Shown here piece by piece: positions 38,569 to 46,987 of a DNA stretch of 64,000 nucleotides. The notes below the pieces were generated by a model. The model was not told the DNA's origin, did no database searches, and saw nothing but the letters and a program-made list of their open reading frames with translations. A program made the position numbers and the translations under genes. The DNA is from Lutimaribacter degradans. Its GTDB lineage: Bacteria; Pseudomonadota; Alphaproteobacteria; Rhodobacterales; Rhodobacteraceae. The DNA is taken from contig NZ_JAMQGO010000006.1 of NCBI RefSeq assembly GCF_023703375.1, forward strand, positions 148,165 through 212,164, in the 5' to 3' direction. Every line of letters begins with the position of its first letter. Positions within the stretch are counted from its first letter, which is position 1.

Positions 38569-39438
38569 TTAGCGGCGGCCTTTGTCCGATTTTCGGCCCG
38601 GCCGTGACAGGCGCCGCGACGGGTCTGCGGCGCCGCGCGTAGGCTTGCCCGGCTTGCGCGGGCCCCGCCGCACGCTGCGTTCGGGTTGCGTTTCGCCCAT
38701 GTCCTCGGGCGTCAGGCCCAACTGGTCGCGCAGGATGCGGCGGCGCACCTCTTCGACTTGGCCACGCGCCAGCTTGCCCAGTTGGAATGGCCCGTAAGAG
38801 ACGCGAATCAAGCGGTTCACGGTCAGGCCCACCGCCTCCATCGCGCGACGGATCTCGCGGTTCTTGCCCTCTCGGATGCCCACGGTCAGCCATGCGTTGG
38901 CGCCCTGCTGGCGGTCAAGCGATGCCTCCATCGGCTGGAAGGTCTGGCCATCGGACTCGATGCCGCGGCGCAGGGGCTCCAGCGTGGCATCATCCACCCG
39001 GCCCTTGACCCGCACGCGGTAGCGCCGCAGCCAGCCCGTGCTGGGCAATTCCAGTTGGCGCTTGATTCCGCCATCGTTGGTCAGCAGCAAAAGCCCTTCG
39101 GAATTCAGGTCAAGCCTGCCAACGCTCATCACCCGGGGCATGTCGGCAGGCAGTTTGTCGAAAATCGTTTCGCGGCCCTGTTCATCGCTCGTGGTCGTCA
39201 CCAGGCCCGTCGGCTTGTGATACAGCCACAGGCGCGGCGGCTCGGGCGCGGCCAGGGGTTGGCCGTCCACGGTGATCGCGTCGGTGGCTCCGACGTTCAG
39301 CGCGGGGCTGTCGATCGTCTTGCCGTTGACGGTGACGCGGCCCTCCGCGATCAGGCGTTCGGCCTCGCGCCGGCTGGCGCGGCCGGCACGGGCGATGACC
39401 TTGGCGATGCGTTCGCCCTGTTTGCTTGTGTCGTTCAT
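38569..39438 (-). CDS. rluB: 23S rRNA pseudouridine synthase (RluB/RsuA family)
   Basis: A 289-residue enzyme. The N-terminal S4 domain is at [31 protein letters not shown]; the catalytic Asp lies in [48 protein letters not shown] is the RluB/RsuA C-terminal motif. A basic tail ([33 protein letters not shown]) follows, probably RNA-binding. RluB acts on U2605 in E. coli 23S rRNA; the precise site is inferred. ATG 39438 is the conserved start. It is divergent from tadA by 62 bases. Confidence 0.93.
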   Translation of the reverse strand: MNDTSKQGERIAKVIARAGRASRREAERLIAEGRVTVNGKTIDSPALNVGATDAITVDGQPLAAPEPPRLWLYHKPTGLVTTTSDEQGRETIFDKLPADMPRVMSVGRLDLNSEGLLLLTNDGGIKRQLELPSTGWLRRYRVRVKGRVDDATLEPLRRGIESDGQTFQPMEASLDRQQGANAWLTVGIREGKNREIRRAMEAVGLTVNRLIRVSYGPFQLGKLARGQVEEVRRRILRDQLGLTPEDMGETQPERSVRRGPRKPGKPTRGAADPSRRLSRPGRKSDKGRR

Positions 39439-39500
39439 GCGCGGTGTATGCCGCAAAGCGCAGCCTTGCGAAAGCGCCCTTTGCACGGCATGTGCAAGGG

Positions 39501-39953
39501 ATGGAGTTCGCAAGCCACATGCAGACCGCGTTGGACGAGGCGCGCGCCGCCGCCGACCGGGGCGAGGTGCCGGTGGGGGCCGTCGTGGTGGCGCCGGGCG
39601 GGCAGGTGATCGCGCGGGCAAGCAACCGCACACGCACGTTGCACGACCCGACGGCCCATGCCGAGGTGCTGGCCATCCGCGCGGCCTGTGCCGCGCTGGG
39701 CCAGGAACGGCTGCCGGGGCATGACCTCTATGTCACGCTGGAGCCCTGCCCGATGTGCGCCGCGGCGATATCCTTTGCGCGTATCCGGCGGCTTTACTAC
39801 GCGGCAAACGACCCGAAATCGGGGGGCGTGGCCCATGGCGCACGGGTGTTTTCGCACGCCCAGTGCCACCACGCACCCGAGGTTTATGACGGGATCGGCT
39901 CGACCGAGGCCGAGGCGCTTTTGCGCGCGTTCTTCAAGTCGCGCCGACAATGA
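39501..39953 (+). CDS. tadA: tRNA-specific adenosine deaminase
   Basis: A 150-residue zinc-dependent deaminase that converts A34 to inosine in tRNA-Arg(ACG). The catalytic motif is [11 protein letters not shown] (HAE) with [19 protein letters not shown] (PCxxC), the zinc site. Start ATG 39501 gives [30 protein letters not shown], the standard N-terminus. Length is normal. It is next to rluB in divergent orientation. Confidence 0.95.
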   Translation: MEFASHMQTALDEARAAADRGEVPVGAVVVAPGGQVIARASNRTRTLHDPTAHAEVLAIRAACAALGQERLPGHDLYVTLEPCPMCAAAISFARIRRLYYAANDPKSGGVAHGARVFSHAQCHHAPEVYDGIGSTEAEALLRAFFKSRRQ

Positions 39954-40014
39954 AGGCTTGCCCCAACCGCCATCTGCAGGTTTCATGACCTTCTGACCAA
40001 GGGAGGAACCTATA

Positions 40015-40455
40015 ATGTCACTGAAGAAACGCGCGACCCTCGCCGCAGCGGCGTTGACGCTTTCGGCCACGTTGGCCTGGGCCGAACCGGCAGCCAAGGT
40101 GGCGATCCACGTGGACGAGGATAACGTCAAGACCATGAACATGGCGCTGAACAATGCGGCCAACATCGCCAAGCACTATAACAGCATGGGCCAGGACGTG
40201 GTGATCGAGATCGTCACCTACGGCCCCGGCGTCCACATGCTGCGCGAGGACACCTCGCCGGTGAAAGACCGGATTTCGATGATGTCTCTGGAAATGGACA
40301 ATATCAAGTTTTCTGCCTGCCTGAACACGGTGCAGGCGATGAAGCAGAAACTGCAAAAGGACGTACCGTTGGTCGACGAAGCGACCGAGGTTGCCTCGGG
40401 CGCAGTGCGCCTGATGGAGCTGCAATACGACGGTTACGCCTACCTGCGGCCCTGA
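40015..40455 (+). CDS. Exported DsrE-like protein
   Basis: A 146-residue DsrE/DsrF-like fold protein with a Sec signal (MSLKKRATLAAAALTLSATLAWA). VAIHVDEDNVKTMNMALNNAANIAKHYNSMGQDVVIEIVTYGPGVHMLRED and MEMDNIKFSACLNTVQAMKQKLQKDVPLVDEA-like segments fit the family. Only one conserved cysteine (FSACLNT) is present, the position used for sulfur transfer in DsrE/TusD. A periplasmic location is unusual for the cytoplasmic sulfur relay family. Strong site GGGAGGAA before the ATG. It may act in periplasmic sulfur or stress handling; unknown. Confidence 0.8.
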   Translation: MSLKKRATLAAAALTLSATLAWAEPAAKVAIHVDEDNVKTMNMALNNAANIAKHYNSMGQDVVIEIVTYGPGVHMLREDTSPVKDRISMMSLEMDNIKFSACLNTVQAMKQKLQKDVPLVDEATEVASGAVRLMELQYDGYAYLRP

Positions 40456-40464
40456 CGGTGGGCC

Positions 40465-40491
40465 GGGCGCGCCGGCAAGGATGGCGCGCCC
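40465..40491. terminator. Perfect inverted repeat between convergent genes
   Basis: GGGCGCGCC (40465-40473) and GGCGCGCCC (40483-40491) with a nine-base loop. It is between the DsrE-like and UPF0173 genes and could act as a terminator in both directions, but there is no T-run. Confidence 0.4.
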
Positions 40492-40532
40492 GTAACGCTG
40501 CCCGGCACGCGCCCATGCGTGCCCGACCCGGA

Positions 40533-41225
40533 TCAGAAGCTGATGGGTTTCATCACTTCGGCCTCTATCACGTCGACGTCCGGCAGCGCCTCTTTCATCG
40601 CGTCGGCCGACTGTTCCAGCAAGGGGAACGTCTTGTAGTGGCAGGGGATCACCGTCTTGAAGTCAAAGAACGTCTTGGCCGCGTAGGCTGCGCGTTTCAT
40701 GTCCATGGTGAAATGTCCGCCTGCGGACAGGATGCCGATATCTGGCTTGTGCAGGTCGTTGAACACCTTCATGTCGGCCATCACGTCGGTATCGCCTGAC
40801 AGGTAGATGGTGTGGCCGTCGCCCTCGATCATGAAACCACATTCGGTGCCGACGACCTTTGGCCCATCGTCCGTGGCCATCGAGGTAGAGTGGACCGCGT
40901 GCACCATCGTCACCTTGGGCCCACCCAGGTCGATCGTTCCGCCCTTGTTGAAGCCGATGGTCTCGATCTTTTCGTGCTCTTCCCAGTGCGTCATCAGATC
41001 ATACTGGCCCACGACAGGCACGCCCAGCTTGCGCGCCAGTGCCAGCGCGTCAACGATGTGGTCGAAATGCGCATGCGTCAGCAGGATATGCGTGCCGCCT
41101 TGCACCGCGGCCTCGTGCTGATCTTCGGGCAGCATCGGGTTGCCGCTCAGCCATGGGTCGACCAGCAGAACCTGCCCCGCGATCTCGATACGGAACGAGC
41201 CGTGCCCCAGCCATGTGATATTCAT
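40533..41225 (-). CDS. UPF0173 metal-dependent hydrolase (beta-lactamase fold)
   Basis: A 230-residue cytoplasmic metallo-beta-lactamase superfamily protein. MNITWLGHGSFRIEIAGQVLLVDPWLSGNP, HILLTHAHFDHIVDALALA (metal HxHxDH), DTDVMADMKVF and the ending FKTVIPCHYKTFPLLEQSAD are the UPF0173 motifs. Substrate unknown; homologues have been suspected of RNase or lactonase activities. ATG 41225 is the conserved start. It converges with the DsrE gene. Confidence 0.88.
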   Translation of the reverse strand: MNITWLGHGSFRIEIAGQVLLVDPWLSGNPMLPEDQHEAAVQGGTHILLTHAHFDHIVDALALARKLGVPVVGQYDLMTHWEEHEKIETIGFNKGGTIDLGGPKVTMVHAVHSTSMATDDGPKVVGTECGFMIEGDGHTIYLSGDTDVMADMKVFNDLHKPDIGILSAGGHFTMDMKRAAYAAKTFFDFKTVIPCHYKTFPLLEQSADAMKEALPDVDVIEAEVMKPISF

Positions 41226-41340
41226 CGTGTTGTCTCCCTCGCGTTGTCTTGTCGGCGAAAGGGTAACACGGCAGGCCGCGCTGAAAAGGGGCATTGAACG
41301 GTGGGCGTGGCGGCGTATCTCTGGCGGGCGGAGGAGTGTG

Positions 41341-41997
41341 ATGGATTGGACGCGGCAGATCGACAGCTATTGCGAAAGACTTGGCCCCGACTACTGGGCC
41401 GAGCCGGTAAACGCGCTGACCAACCTGGCCTTTATCATTGCCGCGGCCATCCTTTGGCCGCAGGTGCGGGGCCTGCCGCTGGCGCGCGCGTTGTGCGCCG
41501 TGCTGGCGGTCATCGGGGTCGGAAGCTGGTTGTTTCACACCCACGCCACCGCCTGGGCGGCGATGGCCGATGTGCTGCCGATCCTGGGGTTCATCCTGTT
41601 ATATATTTACACCGCCAACCGCGCCTATTGGGGCCTGCGCCCTTGGCCCGCGCTTGGTCTGACCGCGCTGTTCTTTCCTTATGCAGCCGTCACGGTGCCA
41701 TTGTTCCAGATGGTGCCGGGGCTGGGCAGCTCGGCGGGGTATGCGCCTGTGCCATTGCTGATACTGGTCTACGCGCTTCTGCTGCGCCGCCGCCTGCCAC
41801 GGGTTTCGCGTGGCTTGGCCATCGGGGCGGGTATCCTGGTCGTGTCGTTGTTTTTCCGAACGATCGATATGCAGGTCTGCCGCGCCGTACCCACGGGCAC
41901 GCATTTCCTGTGGCACGTCCTGAATGCCACCATGCTGGGTTGGATGATCGCGGTTTATCGCCGCCACATGCTTGCGGGCGCAGGCGCACGGCGCTAA
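41341..41997 (+). CDS. Ceramidase-domain membrane protein
   Basis: A 218-residue membrane protein with about seven helices. It begins MDWTRQIDSYCERLGPDYWAEPVNALTNLAFIIAA and has the alkaline ceramidase/CREST superfamily pattern: SWLFHTHATAWAAMADVLPI (His and Asp) and THFLWHVLNATMLGWM, which together supply the His/Asp metal site. Members in bacteria are thought to cleave amide bonds in ceramide-like lipids; the substrate here is unknown. AGGAGTG is before the ATG. It stands upstream of gatCA and is not obviously part of it. Confidence 0.82.
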   Translation: MDWTRQIDSYCERLGPDYWAEPVNALTNLAFIIAAAILWPQVRGLPLARALCAVLAVIGVGSWLFHTHATAWAAMADVLPILGFILLYIYTANRAYWGLRPWPALGLTALFFPYAAVTVPLFQMVPGLGSSAGYAPVPLLILVYALLLRRRLPRVSRGLAIGAGILVVSLFFRTIDMQVCRAVPTGTHFLWHVLNATMLGWMIAVYRRHMLAGAGARR

Positions 41998-42032
41998 ACG
42001 CGGTGTGACCTTTAAAACCCCGGAGATCACCC

Positions 42033-42320
42033 ATGTCGATCGACCTCGAAACAGCCGCCAAGGTGGCCAAGCTCGCCCGCATCAAGGTTGAGGACGATGC
42101 GCTGCCGGCGCTGGCGGATGAATTCAACACCATCCTCGGTTTCATCGAGCAACTGAACGAGGTGGATGTGGACGGTGTCGAACCGATGACCAGCGTCACC
42201 CCCCAGCGCCTGAAGCGGCGCGAGGACGTGGTGACCGATGGCCACATGCCCGAAAAGATCCTGTCGAATGCACCGGATGCCCGCGAAGGCTTCTTCGCGG
42301 TGCCCAAGGTGATGGAGTAA
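42033..42320 (+). CDS. gatC: Glutamyl-tRNA(Gln) amidotransferase subunit C
   Basis: A 95-residue linker subunit of the GatCAB complex that converts Glu-tRNA(Gln) to Gln-tRNA(Gln). It has MSIDLETAAKVAKLARIKVEDDALPALADEFNTILGFIEQLNEVDVDGVEPM, the family core. It is three bases before gatA, so the two are cotranslated. gatB is not in the window, as is common in alphaproteobacteria. Confidence 0.97.
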   Translation: MSIDLETAAKVAKLARIKVEDDALPALADEFNTILGFIEQLNEVDVDGVEPMTSVTPQRLKRREDVVTDGHMPEKILSNAPDAREGFFAVPKVME

Positions 42321-42323
42321 GCC

Positions 42324-43805
42324 ATGACTGAGCTGAACAAACTGACCCTGGCCGAGGCGCGTGACAAACTGCGCGCGGGCGACGTGACCAGCGTCGAGCT
42401 GACGCAGGCCTGCCTCGATGCAATCGAGGGCGCCGATGCGCTGGGCGCCTTCGTGCACAAGACACCCGAGATCGCGCTGGAGCGCGCCCGCGCCGCCGAT
42501 GCCCGCATTGCGCAGGGCGACGCGCCCGCCATGTGCGGCTTGCCCATCGGCATAAAGGATCTGTTCTGCACAAAAGGTGTCGACAGCCAGGCCGCGAGTC
42601 GCATCCTGCAAGGGTTCAAGCCGGAATACGAATCCACCGTCAGTCAGCAGTTGCTTGACGATGGCGCCGTGATGCTGGGCAAGCTGAACATGGATGAATT
42701 CGCCATGGGCAGCTCGAACGAAACCAGCGTTTACGGCAACGTGGTGAACCCCTGGAAAGTCGATGACCGCGCGCTGACGCCCGGCGGCTCGTCCGGTGGT
42801 TCGGCCGCGGCCGTGGCGGCCGATCTGTGCCTTGCGGCAACCGGCACCGATACCGGCGGTTCGATCCGCCAGCCTGCCGCCTTCACCGGCATCACGGGTA
42901 TCAAGCCGACCTATGGCCGCTGCTCGCGCTGGGGCATCGTGGCCTTTGCTTCCAGCCTCGACCAGGCCGGCCCGATGACCAAGGATGTGCGCGACGCCGC
43001 GATCATGTTGCAGGCGATGTGCGGGCATGACCCGAAGGATTCGACCAGCGCCGACATTCCCGTGCCCGATTTCGAGGCGATGCTGACAGGCGATGTAAAG
43101 GGAAAGGTCATCGGGATTCCGCGCGAATATCGCATGGATGGCATGCCCGAAGAGATCGAAAAGCTCTGGGCTGATGGTACCGCGATGCTGAAAGATGCCG
43201 GGGCCGAGATCCGCGACATTTCCTTGCCGCACACGAAATACGCGCTGCCCGCCTATTACGTGATCGCCCCGGCCGAGGCGTCTTCGAACCTCGCACGCTA
43301 TGACGGGGTGCGCTATGGCCACCGCGCCAAGCTGGCGCAGGGCGACGGTATCACCGAGATGTACGAGAAAACCCGCGCCGAAGGCTTTGGCCACGAGGTG
43401 CAGCGCCGCGTGATGGTTGGCACTTACGTTCTGTCGGCAGGTTTTTATGACGCTTATTACAATCGCGCGCGTAAGGTTCGCACGTTGATTAAGCGCGATT
43501 TCGAACAGGTTTTCGACAGCGGCATCGACGCCATCCTGACGCCAGCCACTCCCAGCGCAGCCTTCGGCCTGGGCGAGATGGCGCAGGCAGACCCTGTGCA
43601 AATGTATCTGAATGACGTGTTTACCGTGACGGTCAACCTGGCGGGGCTGCCGGGTGTCAGCTTGCCAGCCGGGCTTGACAAGCAGGGTTTGCCGCTGGGG
43701 CTGCAACTGATCGGCCGGCCGTGGGAAGAGGGCGATCTGCTCAATACCGCCTATGCACTGGAACGTGCGGCCGGCTTTGTGGCAAAGCCCGCGAAATGGT
43801 GGTAA
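42324..43805 (+). CDS. gatA: Glutamyl-tRNA(Gln) amidotransferase subunit A
   Basis: A 493-residue amidase-signature enzyme that releases ammonia from glutamine for the transamidation. The Ser-cisSer-Lys triad is in place: [11 protein letters not shown] (Lys), [37 protein letters not shown] (both Ser). The length is usual. It follows gatC. The complex needs gatB from elsewhere. Confidence 0.98.
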   Translation: MTELNKLTLAEARDKLRAGDVTSVELTQACLDAIEGADALGAFVHKTPEIALERARAADARIAQGDAPAMCGLPIGIKDLFCTKGVDSQAASRILQGFKPEYESTVSQQLLDDGAVMLGKLNMDEFAMGSSNETSVYGNVVNPWKVDDRALTPGGSSGGSAAAVAADLCLAATGTDTGGSIRQPAAFTGITGIKPTYGRCSRWGIVAFASSLDQAGPMTKDVRDAAIMLQAMCGHDPKDSTSADIPVPDFEAMLTGDVKGKVIGIPREYRMDGMPEEIEKLWADGTAMLKDAGAEIRDISLPHTKYALPAYYVIAPAEASSNLARYDGVRYGHRAKLAQGDGITEMYEKTRAEGFGHEVQRRVMVGTYVLSAGFYDAYYNRARKVRTLIKRDFEQVFDSGIDAILTPATPSAAFGLGEMAQADPVQMYLNDVFTVTVNLAGLPGVSLPAGLDKQGLPLGLQLIGRPWEEGDLLNTAYALERAAGFVAKPAKWW

Positions 43806-43840
43806 ACCGCCTGAAAATCAGGTCAGGCAGGATGCAGACA

Positions 43841-44608
43841 ATGCGTGTTTTTCTTTTTTGTGCGGCGGCACTTTCGCTTTCCGCCTGTATGACCGCCGTT
43901 CCCGATAGCGGCGCGGGCGTCGGATTCGGCGACTACAGTGAATACCAGCAACAGCAAGCCGCGCGCGACGCGGCCCTGATTGGCACGGCCACCCCGCCGG
44001 CAGGCGTCATTTCCGACGAGGTGCCCGGCACCGGGCGCAACACGCCGCAAGCGCAGGCCCAGGTCACCCAGGGCACTGCACCCGCCACGCAGGCGCGACC
44101 CGAGGCAGCGACCGAGGCCGAGCGCCTGGCCGCCGATACGGCAGCGTTGCTCAATTCCGGGGTGACCCCGGTTCAGGCTGACCCGTCGAATCCGCCACCC
44201 GAGGCCGTGAACGATGCCGGCATCAGCGAGGAAAACGATTTCGAGAACGTTTCGAACCTACGCAGCATCGAAAGCGATGCACAGCGCCTTGCCCGAAACC
44301 GTGCCCAGTACCAGGTTGTTCAACCCGAGGCCCTGCCGAGCCGCCCCGGGTCGCGCGGGCCGAATATCGTCGATTTCGCATTGCGCACTACCAACCCGAA
44401 GGGCACGGCGCTGTATCGTCGCTCCGGGCTGAACAGCCAGGCCCGTTATGAGCGCAATTGCGCGAAATACGCGTCGTCCGACCGCGCACAAGAAGATTTT
44501 CTGGCCCGTGGCGGCCCGCAGCGTGACCGTTTGGGGCTTGATCCCGATGGTGACGGGTTTGCCTGTTCTTGGGATCCGACGCCGTTCCGCATGGTGCGCG
44601 GAGGCTAA
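43841..44608 (+). CDS. Lipoprotein with calcium-binding Excalibur-like C-terminus
   Basis: A 255-residue lipoprotein with lipobox LSAC (Cys16) in MRVFLFCAAALSLSAC. The middle is rich in Ala, Gln, Glu and Pro and is probably disordered. The C-terminal part (about 195-255) has RRSGLNSQARYERNCAKYASSDRAQEDFLARGGPQRDRLGLDPDGDGFACSWDPTPFR: the DPDGDGFACSW element is a DxDxDG calcium loop with cysteine, as in the Excalibur domain. An alternative ATG is nine bases upstream. The next gene (amidase) starts six bases later and may be coupled. Confidence 0.75.
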   Translation: MRVFLFCAAALSLSACMTAVPDSGAGVGFGDYSEYQQQQAARDAALIGTATPPAGVISDEVPGTGRNTPQAQAQVTQGTAPATQARPEAATEAERLAADTAALLNSGVTPVQADPSNPPPEAVNDAGISEENDFENVSNLRSIESDAQRLARNRAQYQVVQPEALPSRPGSRGPNIVDFALRTTNPKGTALYRRSGLNSQARYERNCAKYASSDRAQEDFLARGGPQRDRLGLDPDGDGFACSWDPTPFRMVRGG

Positions 44609-44613
44609 TTCCC

Positions 44614-45282
44614 CTGCCGCGCGCAATCTGGCATCCGTCGCCCAATTTCGGGCCAAGGCGCGATGGGGCATTGCCTGAGCTGGTCGTGCTTCATTACACC
44701 GCGATGGATGGCGCCAATGCAGCCCTTGCCCGTTTATGCGACCCGACGGCCGAAGTTTCGGCTCACTACCTGATAGGCGCCGACGGCACGCTTTGGCAAA
44801 TGGTCGACGAAACCATGCGCGCCTGGCATGCGGGCGCGGGCCAATGGCGGGGCATCGTTGATGTGAACTCCCGCTCGATCGGAATCGAGTTGGACAATTG
44901 CGGGGATCATCCGTTTTCCGCCCCTCAAATGAACACGCTGGAAGGCTTGTTGCCGACGATCCTTGAACGGTGGGGTATTCCCGTCGATGGTGTGATCGGC
45001 CATTCCGACATGGCCCCGGGTCGCAAGCACGACCCCGGTCCCAGGTTCGATTGGGCGCGATTGGAGCGGCTGGGTCTGGCCGCAGCCCGCGGCACGGGCG
45101 CCCCGCCCGAAACCCCAGATCCGGAGCGGTTTCGTCGCCTGGCCGCGGAGGTGGGTTACACGGCCGATGTGGATGACGCGACCCTGCTGCAGGCCGTGCG
45201 CTTGCGCTACCGGCCTGGAGCGCGAGGGCCCTTGGTGCCTGCCGATTTTTCGCCGCTAGACCAGCCTGCGCTATGGACCTGA
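44614..45282 (+). CDS. N-acetylmuramoyl-L-alanine amidase (AmpD-like)
   Basis: A 222-residue zinc amidase of the Amidase_2/AmpD type. It has LVVLHYTAMDGANAALARLCDPTAEVSAHYLIGADGTLWQMVDETMRAWHAG (zinc His and the SxHY segment), NSRSIGIELDNCG and VIGHSDMAPGRKHDPGPRFDW (zinc His and Asp). The C-terminal extension about 175-222 resembles a small peptidoglycan-binding-like helical region. No signal peptide, so it likely acts in the cytoplasm on anhydro-muropeptides. The frame lacks any ATG or GTG before the catalytic domain: CTG 44614 (LPRAIWHP), with GGAGG nine bases earlier, is my choice; TTG 44569 is the other candidate. Confidence 0.8.
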   Translation: MPRAIWHPSPNFGPRRDGALPELVVLHYTAMDGANAALARLCDPTAEVSAHYLIGADGTLWQMVDETMRAWHAGAGQWRGIVDVNSRSIGIELDNCGDHPFSAPQMNTLEGLLPTILERWGIPVDGVIGHSDMAPGRKHDPGPRFDWARLERLGLAAARGTGAPPETPDPERFRRLAAEVGYTADVDDATLLQAVRLRYRPGARGPLVPADFSPLDQPALWT

Positions 45283-45306
45283 CCGGGTAAAGCGCCTATC
45301 TGGGCC

Positions 45307-45700
45307 ACGCGCGGAGGGCTGGATGACCGCGGGCGGCAACGTCCGAGGAAAGTCCGGACTCCACGAGACAACGGTGCCGGGTAACGCCCGGGCAGGGCAA
45401 CCTGACGGAAAGCGCCACAGAAAATAAACCGCCCGTCCACGCGGCGGGCAAGGGTGAAACGGTGGGGTAAGAGCCCACCGGGAGGCTGGCAACAGCCTCC
45501 GCATGGCAAGCCCCACCGGGAGCAATGCCGAATAGGATCTCCGCGCGGGCTGATCGGGCAACCGATATCGCCGCAGGGTACGTCTCGACCCAGGGGATCG
45601 GGTTGGCAGCTGAAGGGCCCCGGTAACGGTGCCCGTAGATGAATGGTCATCCAAAGGGTCACCCCTTGGACAAAATCCGGCTTACAGGCCCTCCGCGCGT
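45307..45700 (+). ncRNA. rnpB: RNase P RNA (class A)
   Basis: The catalytic RNA of RNase P, which matures the 5' end of tRNAs. The universally conserved GAGGAAAGTCCGGACTCC-type core lies near 45345, the ACAGAAAATA stretch near 45417, and helix P1 is formed by a perfect 13-base pairing of 45307-45319 with 45688-45700. Several stable hairpins fill the middle. Orientation is plus. Open frames on either strand here are spurious. Confidence 0.97.
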
Positions 45701-45819
45701 ATCTGTCTGCCTGCATTAGCGGTTTCCTCGCTCGGCTTGGAGGCCGGGTCGCGCCGAGTGTCTTGAAGTGACTGTTGTGAAAGGCGTGTTAGACTGCCTC
45801 CAACAAGGAGGAACAGATC

Positions 45820-46530
45820 ATGAGCTTCGTCAAGACACTGGCCGCGCTGACCGTGGGGTTCGCCGCCGCGCGCGGTGTGCAAAAGGTCAAGGAAATGGGC
45901 GGCCTTTCGGGCGTCAAGGATGCGATGCGCAGCGCCGGGGCACCCGGCGGCATGGCCGACCAGATGGCCGAGATGGCCGGGAAAATGGGGATGCCCGTCA
46001 AACAGGAGAACATGCGAGACATGTTCAACCGCTTCGGTGGGCAGGCGGCCGAGGCAACGGATGCCACGGAACAGGGACTGGCCAGCTTGATGGGTGCGAT
46101 GACGAGTGCCGCCGGCGCGGGTGCCCGCGGCGTGTCAGACATGATGGCAACCCTGACCCAAGGCACCGCGGCAGGCGCCGCGAGCGAGGAAAACGCCCGC
46201 CTGATGATCCGCGCCATGATACAGGCCGCCAAGGCCGATGGCGATATTGATGCCGATGAACGCAAGAAAATCCTCGATCATCTGTCGGATGCAAGCGTAG
46301 ACGAGATTACCTTTGTCGAGACGGCACTGGATGCGCCTGTCGATCCGATGGCGCTGGCACGCGATACCGGCGACGCGATGCGCGCCCAGGTCTATTCCGC
46401 CGCGCTGATGGCCATTTCCGCCGATACCGAAGGCGAACGCACCTATCTGCGGGGTTTGGCGCAGGCGTTGCAGCTTGATGATGATACGATTGGCGCGCTG
46501 CACCGGGGCATGGGCCGCCCGCCGCTGTGA
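45820..46530 (+). CDS. DUF533/TerB-like protein
   Basis: A 236-residue protein. The N-terminus is a short hydrophobic segment (LAALTVGFAAARGVQ), followed by a Gly/Ala/Met-rich stretch to about 120, and a TerB-like helical domain at about 127-236: NARLMIRAMIQAAKADGDIDADERKKILDHLSDASVDEITFVETALDAPVDPMALARDTGDAMRAQVYSAALMAISADTEGERTYLRGLAQAL. The acidic GDIDADE loop is the metal-binding motif of TerB-like domains. It has AAGGAGGAAC before the ATG. TerB homologues belong to the Ter stress network, as TelA does; a connection to 32881-38487 is a guess. Confidence 0.85.
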   Translation: MSFVKTLAALTVGFAAARGVQKVKEMGGLSGVKDAMRSAGAPGGMADQMAEMAGKMGMPVKQENMRDMFNRFGGQAAEATDATEQGLASLMGAMTSAAGAGARGVSDMMATLTQGTAAGAASEENARLMIRAMIQAAKADGDIDADERKKILDHLSDASVDEITFVETALDAPVDPMALARDTGDAMRAQVYSAALMAISADTEGERTYLRGLAQALQLDDDTIGALHRGMGRPPL

Positions 46531-46571
46531 CGGCCGTGCGCAAATTCTCGGCCTCACACCGGGTTTCGGTG

Positions 46572-46599
46572 TTGACTCTGCGGCGGGCACGGGTAAAAG
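46572..46599 (+). promoter_or_regulatory. Candidate rpmG promoter
   Basis: TTGACT (46572-46577), 16-base spacer and TAAAAG (46594-46599), 57 bases before the rpmG ATG. It lies in the 126-base gap after the TerB-like gene. Confidence 0.45.
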
Positions 46600-46656
46600 G
46601 CGGGCTTCAAAGGATTTCACGGGCGGCAGCACTCCGCCCTGTGCAGGAGAGCGACA

Positions 46657-46824
46657 ATGGCGAAGCCGACCACAATCAAGATCCGCCTGAACTCGACCGC
46701 GGGCACGGGCCACTTCTACGTGACCAAGAAAAACGCGCGCACGATGACCGAGAAAATGACCGTTCGCAAGTATGACCCGGTCGCGCGCAAGCATGTCGAA
46801 TACAAGGAAGGCAAGATCAAGTAA
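46657..46824 (+). CDS. rpmG: 50S ribosomal protein L33
   Basis: A 55-residue ribosomal protein of the large subunit. The sequence [20 protein letters not shown] and [20 protein letters not shown] with the ending EYKEGKIK is L33 without the zinc-binding cysteine pairs (C-minus form). AGGAGAG lies upstream of the ATG. It is short, so easily missed. A terminator follows at 46851-46880. Confidence 0.98.
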   Translation: MAKPTTIKIRLNSTAGTGHFYVTKKNARTMTEKMTVRKYDPVARKHVEYKEGKIK

Positions 46825-46850
46825 GATCGCCTGACCCGATCAGAATGAAA

Positions 46851-46880
46851 GCCGCGCTGGCCCCGCCTGCGCGGCTTTTT
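46851..46880 (+). terminator. Rho-independent terminator of rpmG
   Basis: GCCGCGC (46851-46857) pairs with GCGCGGC (46869-46875) and is followed by TTTTT. It is 26 bases past the stop codon. Confidence 0.9.
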
Positions 46881-46934
46881 CGCGTGTGGCGCGGGTGTAT
46901 CGGGATGTGGGGCACACTGGTGTCAGAGTAAATG

Positions 46935-46961
46935 AAAAAGGGCCGGTCAAATGACCGGCCC
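46935..46961 (-). terminator. Rho-independent terminator of the BI-1 gene
   Basis: On the minus strand GGGCCGGTCA, a TT loop, TGACCGGCCC and then TTTTT. A perfect 10-base-pair stem, 26 bases after the BI-1 stop. Confidence 0.93.
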
Positions 46962-46987
46962 TTCGCATGACTGCTTCTTTCGCTGGA

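Noticed and set aside
45207..45716. Minus-strand open frames over RNase P RNA
   Set aside because: The region is the structural RNA gene; such frames are a well-known source of false hypothetical proteins.
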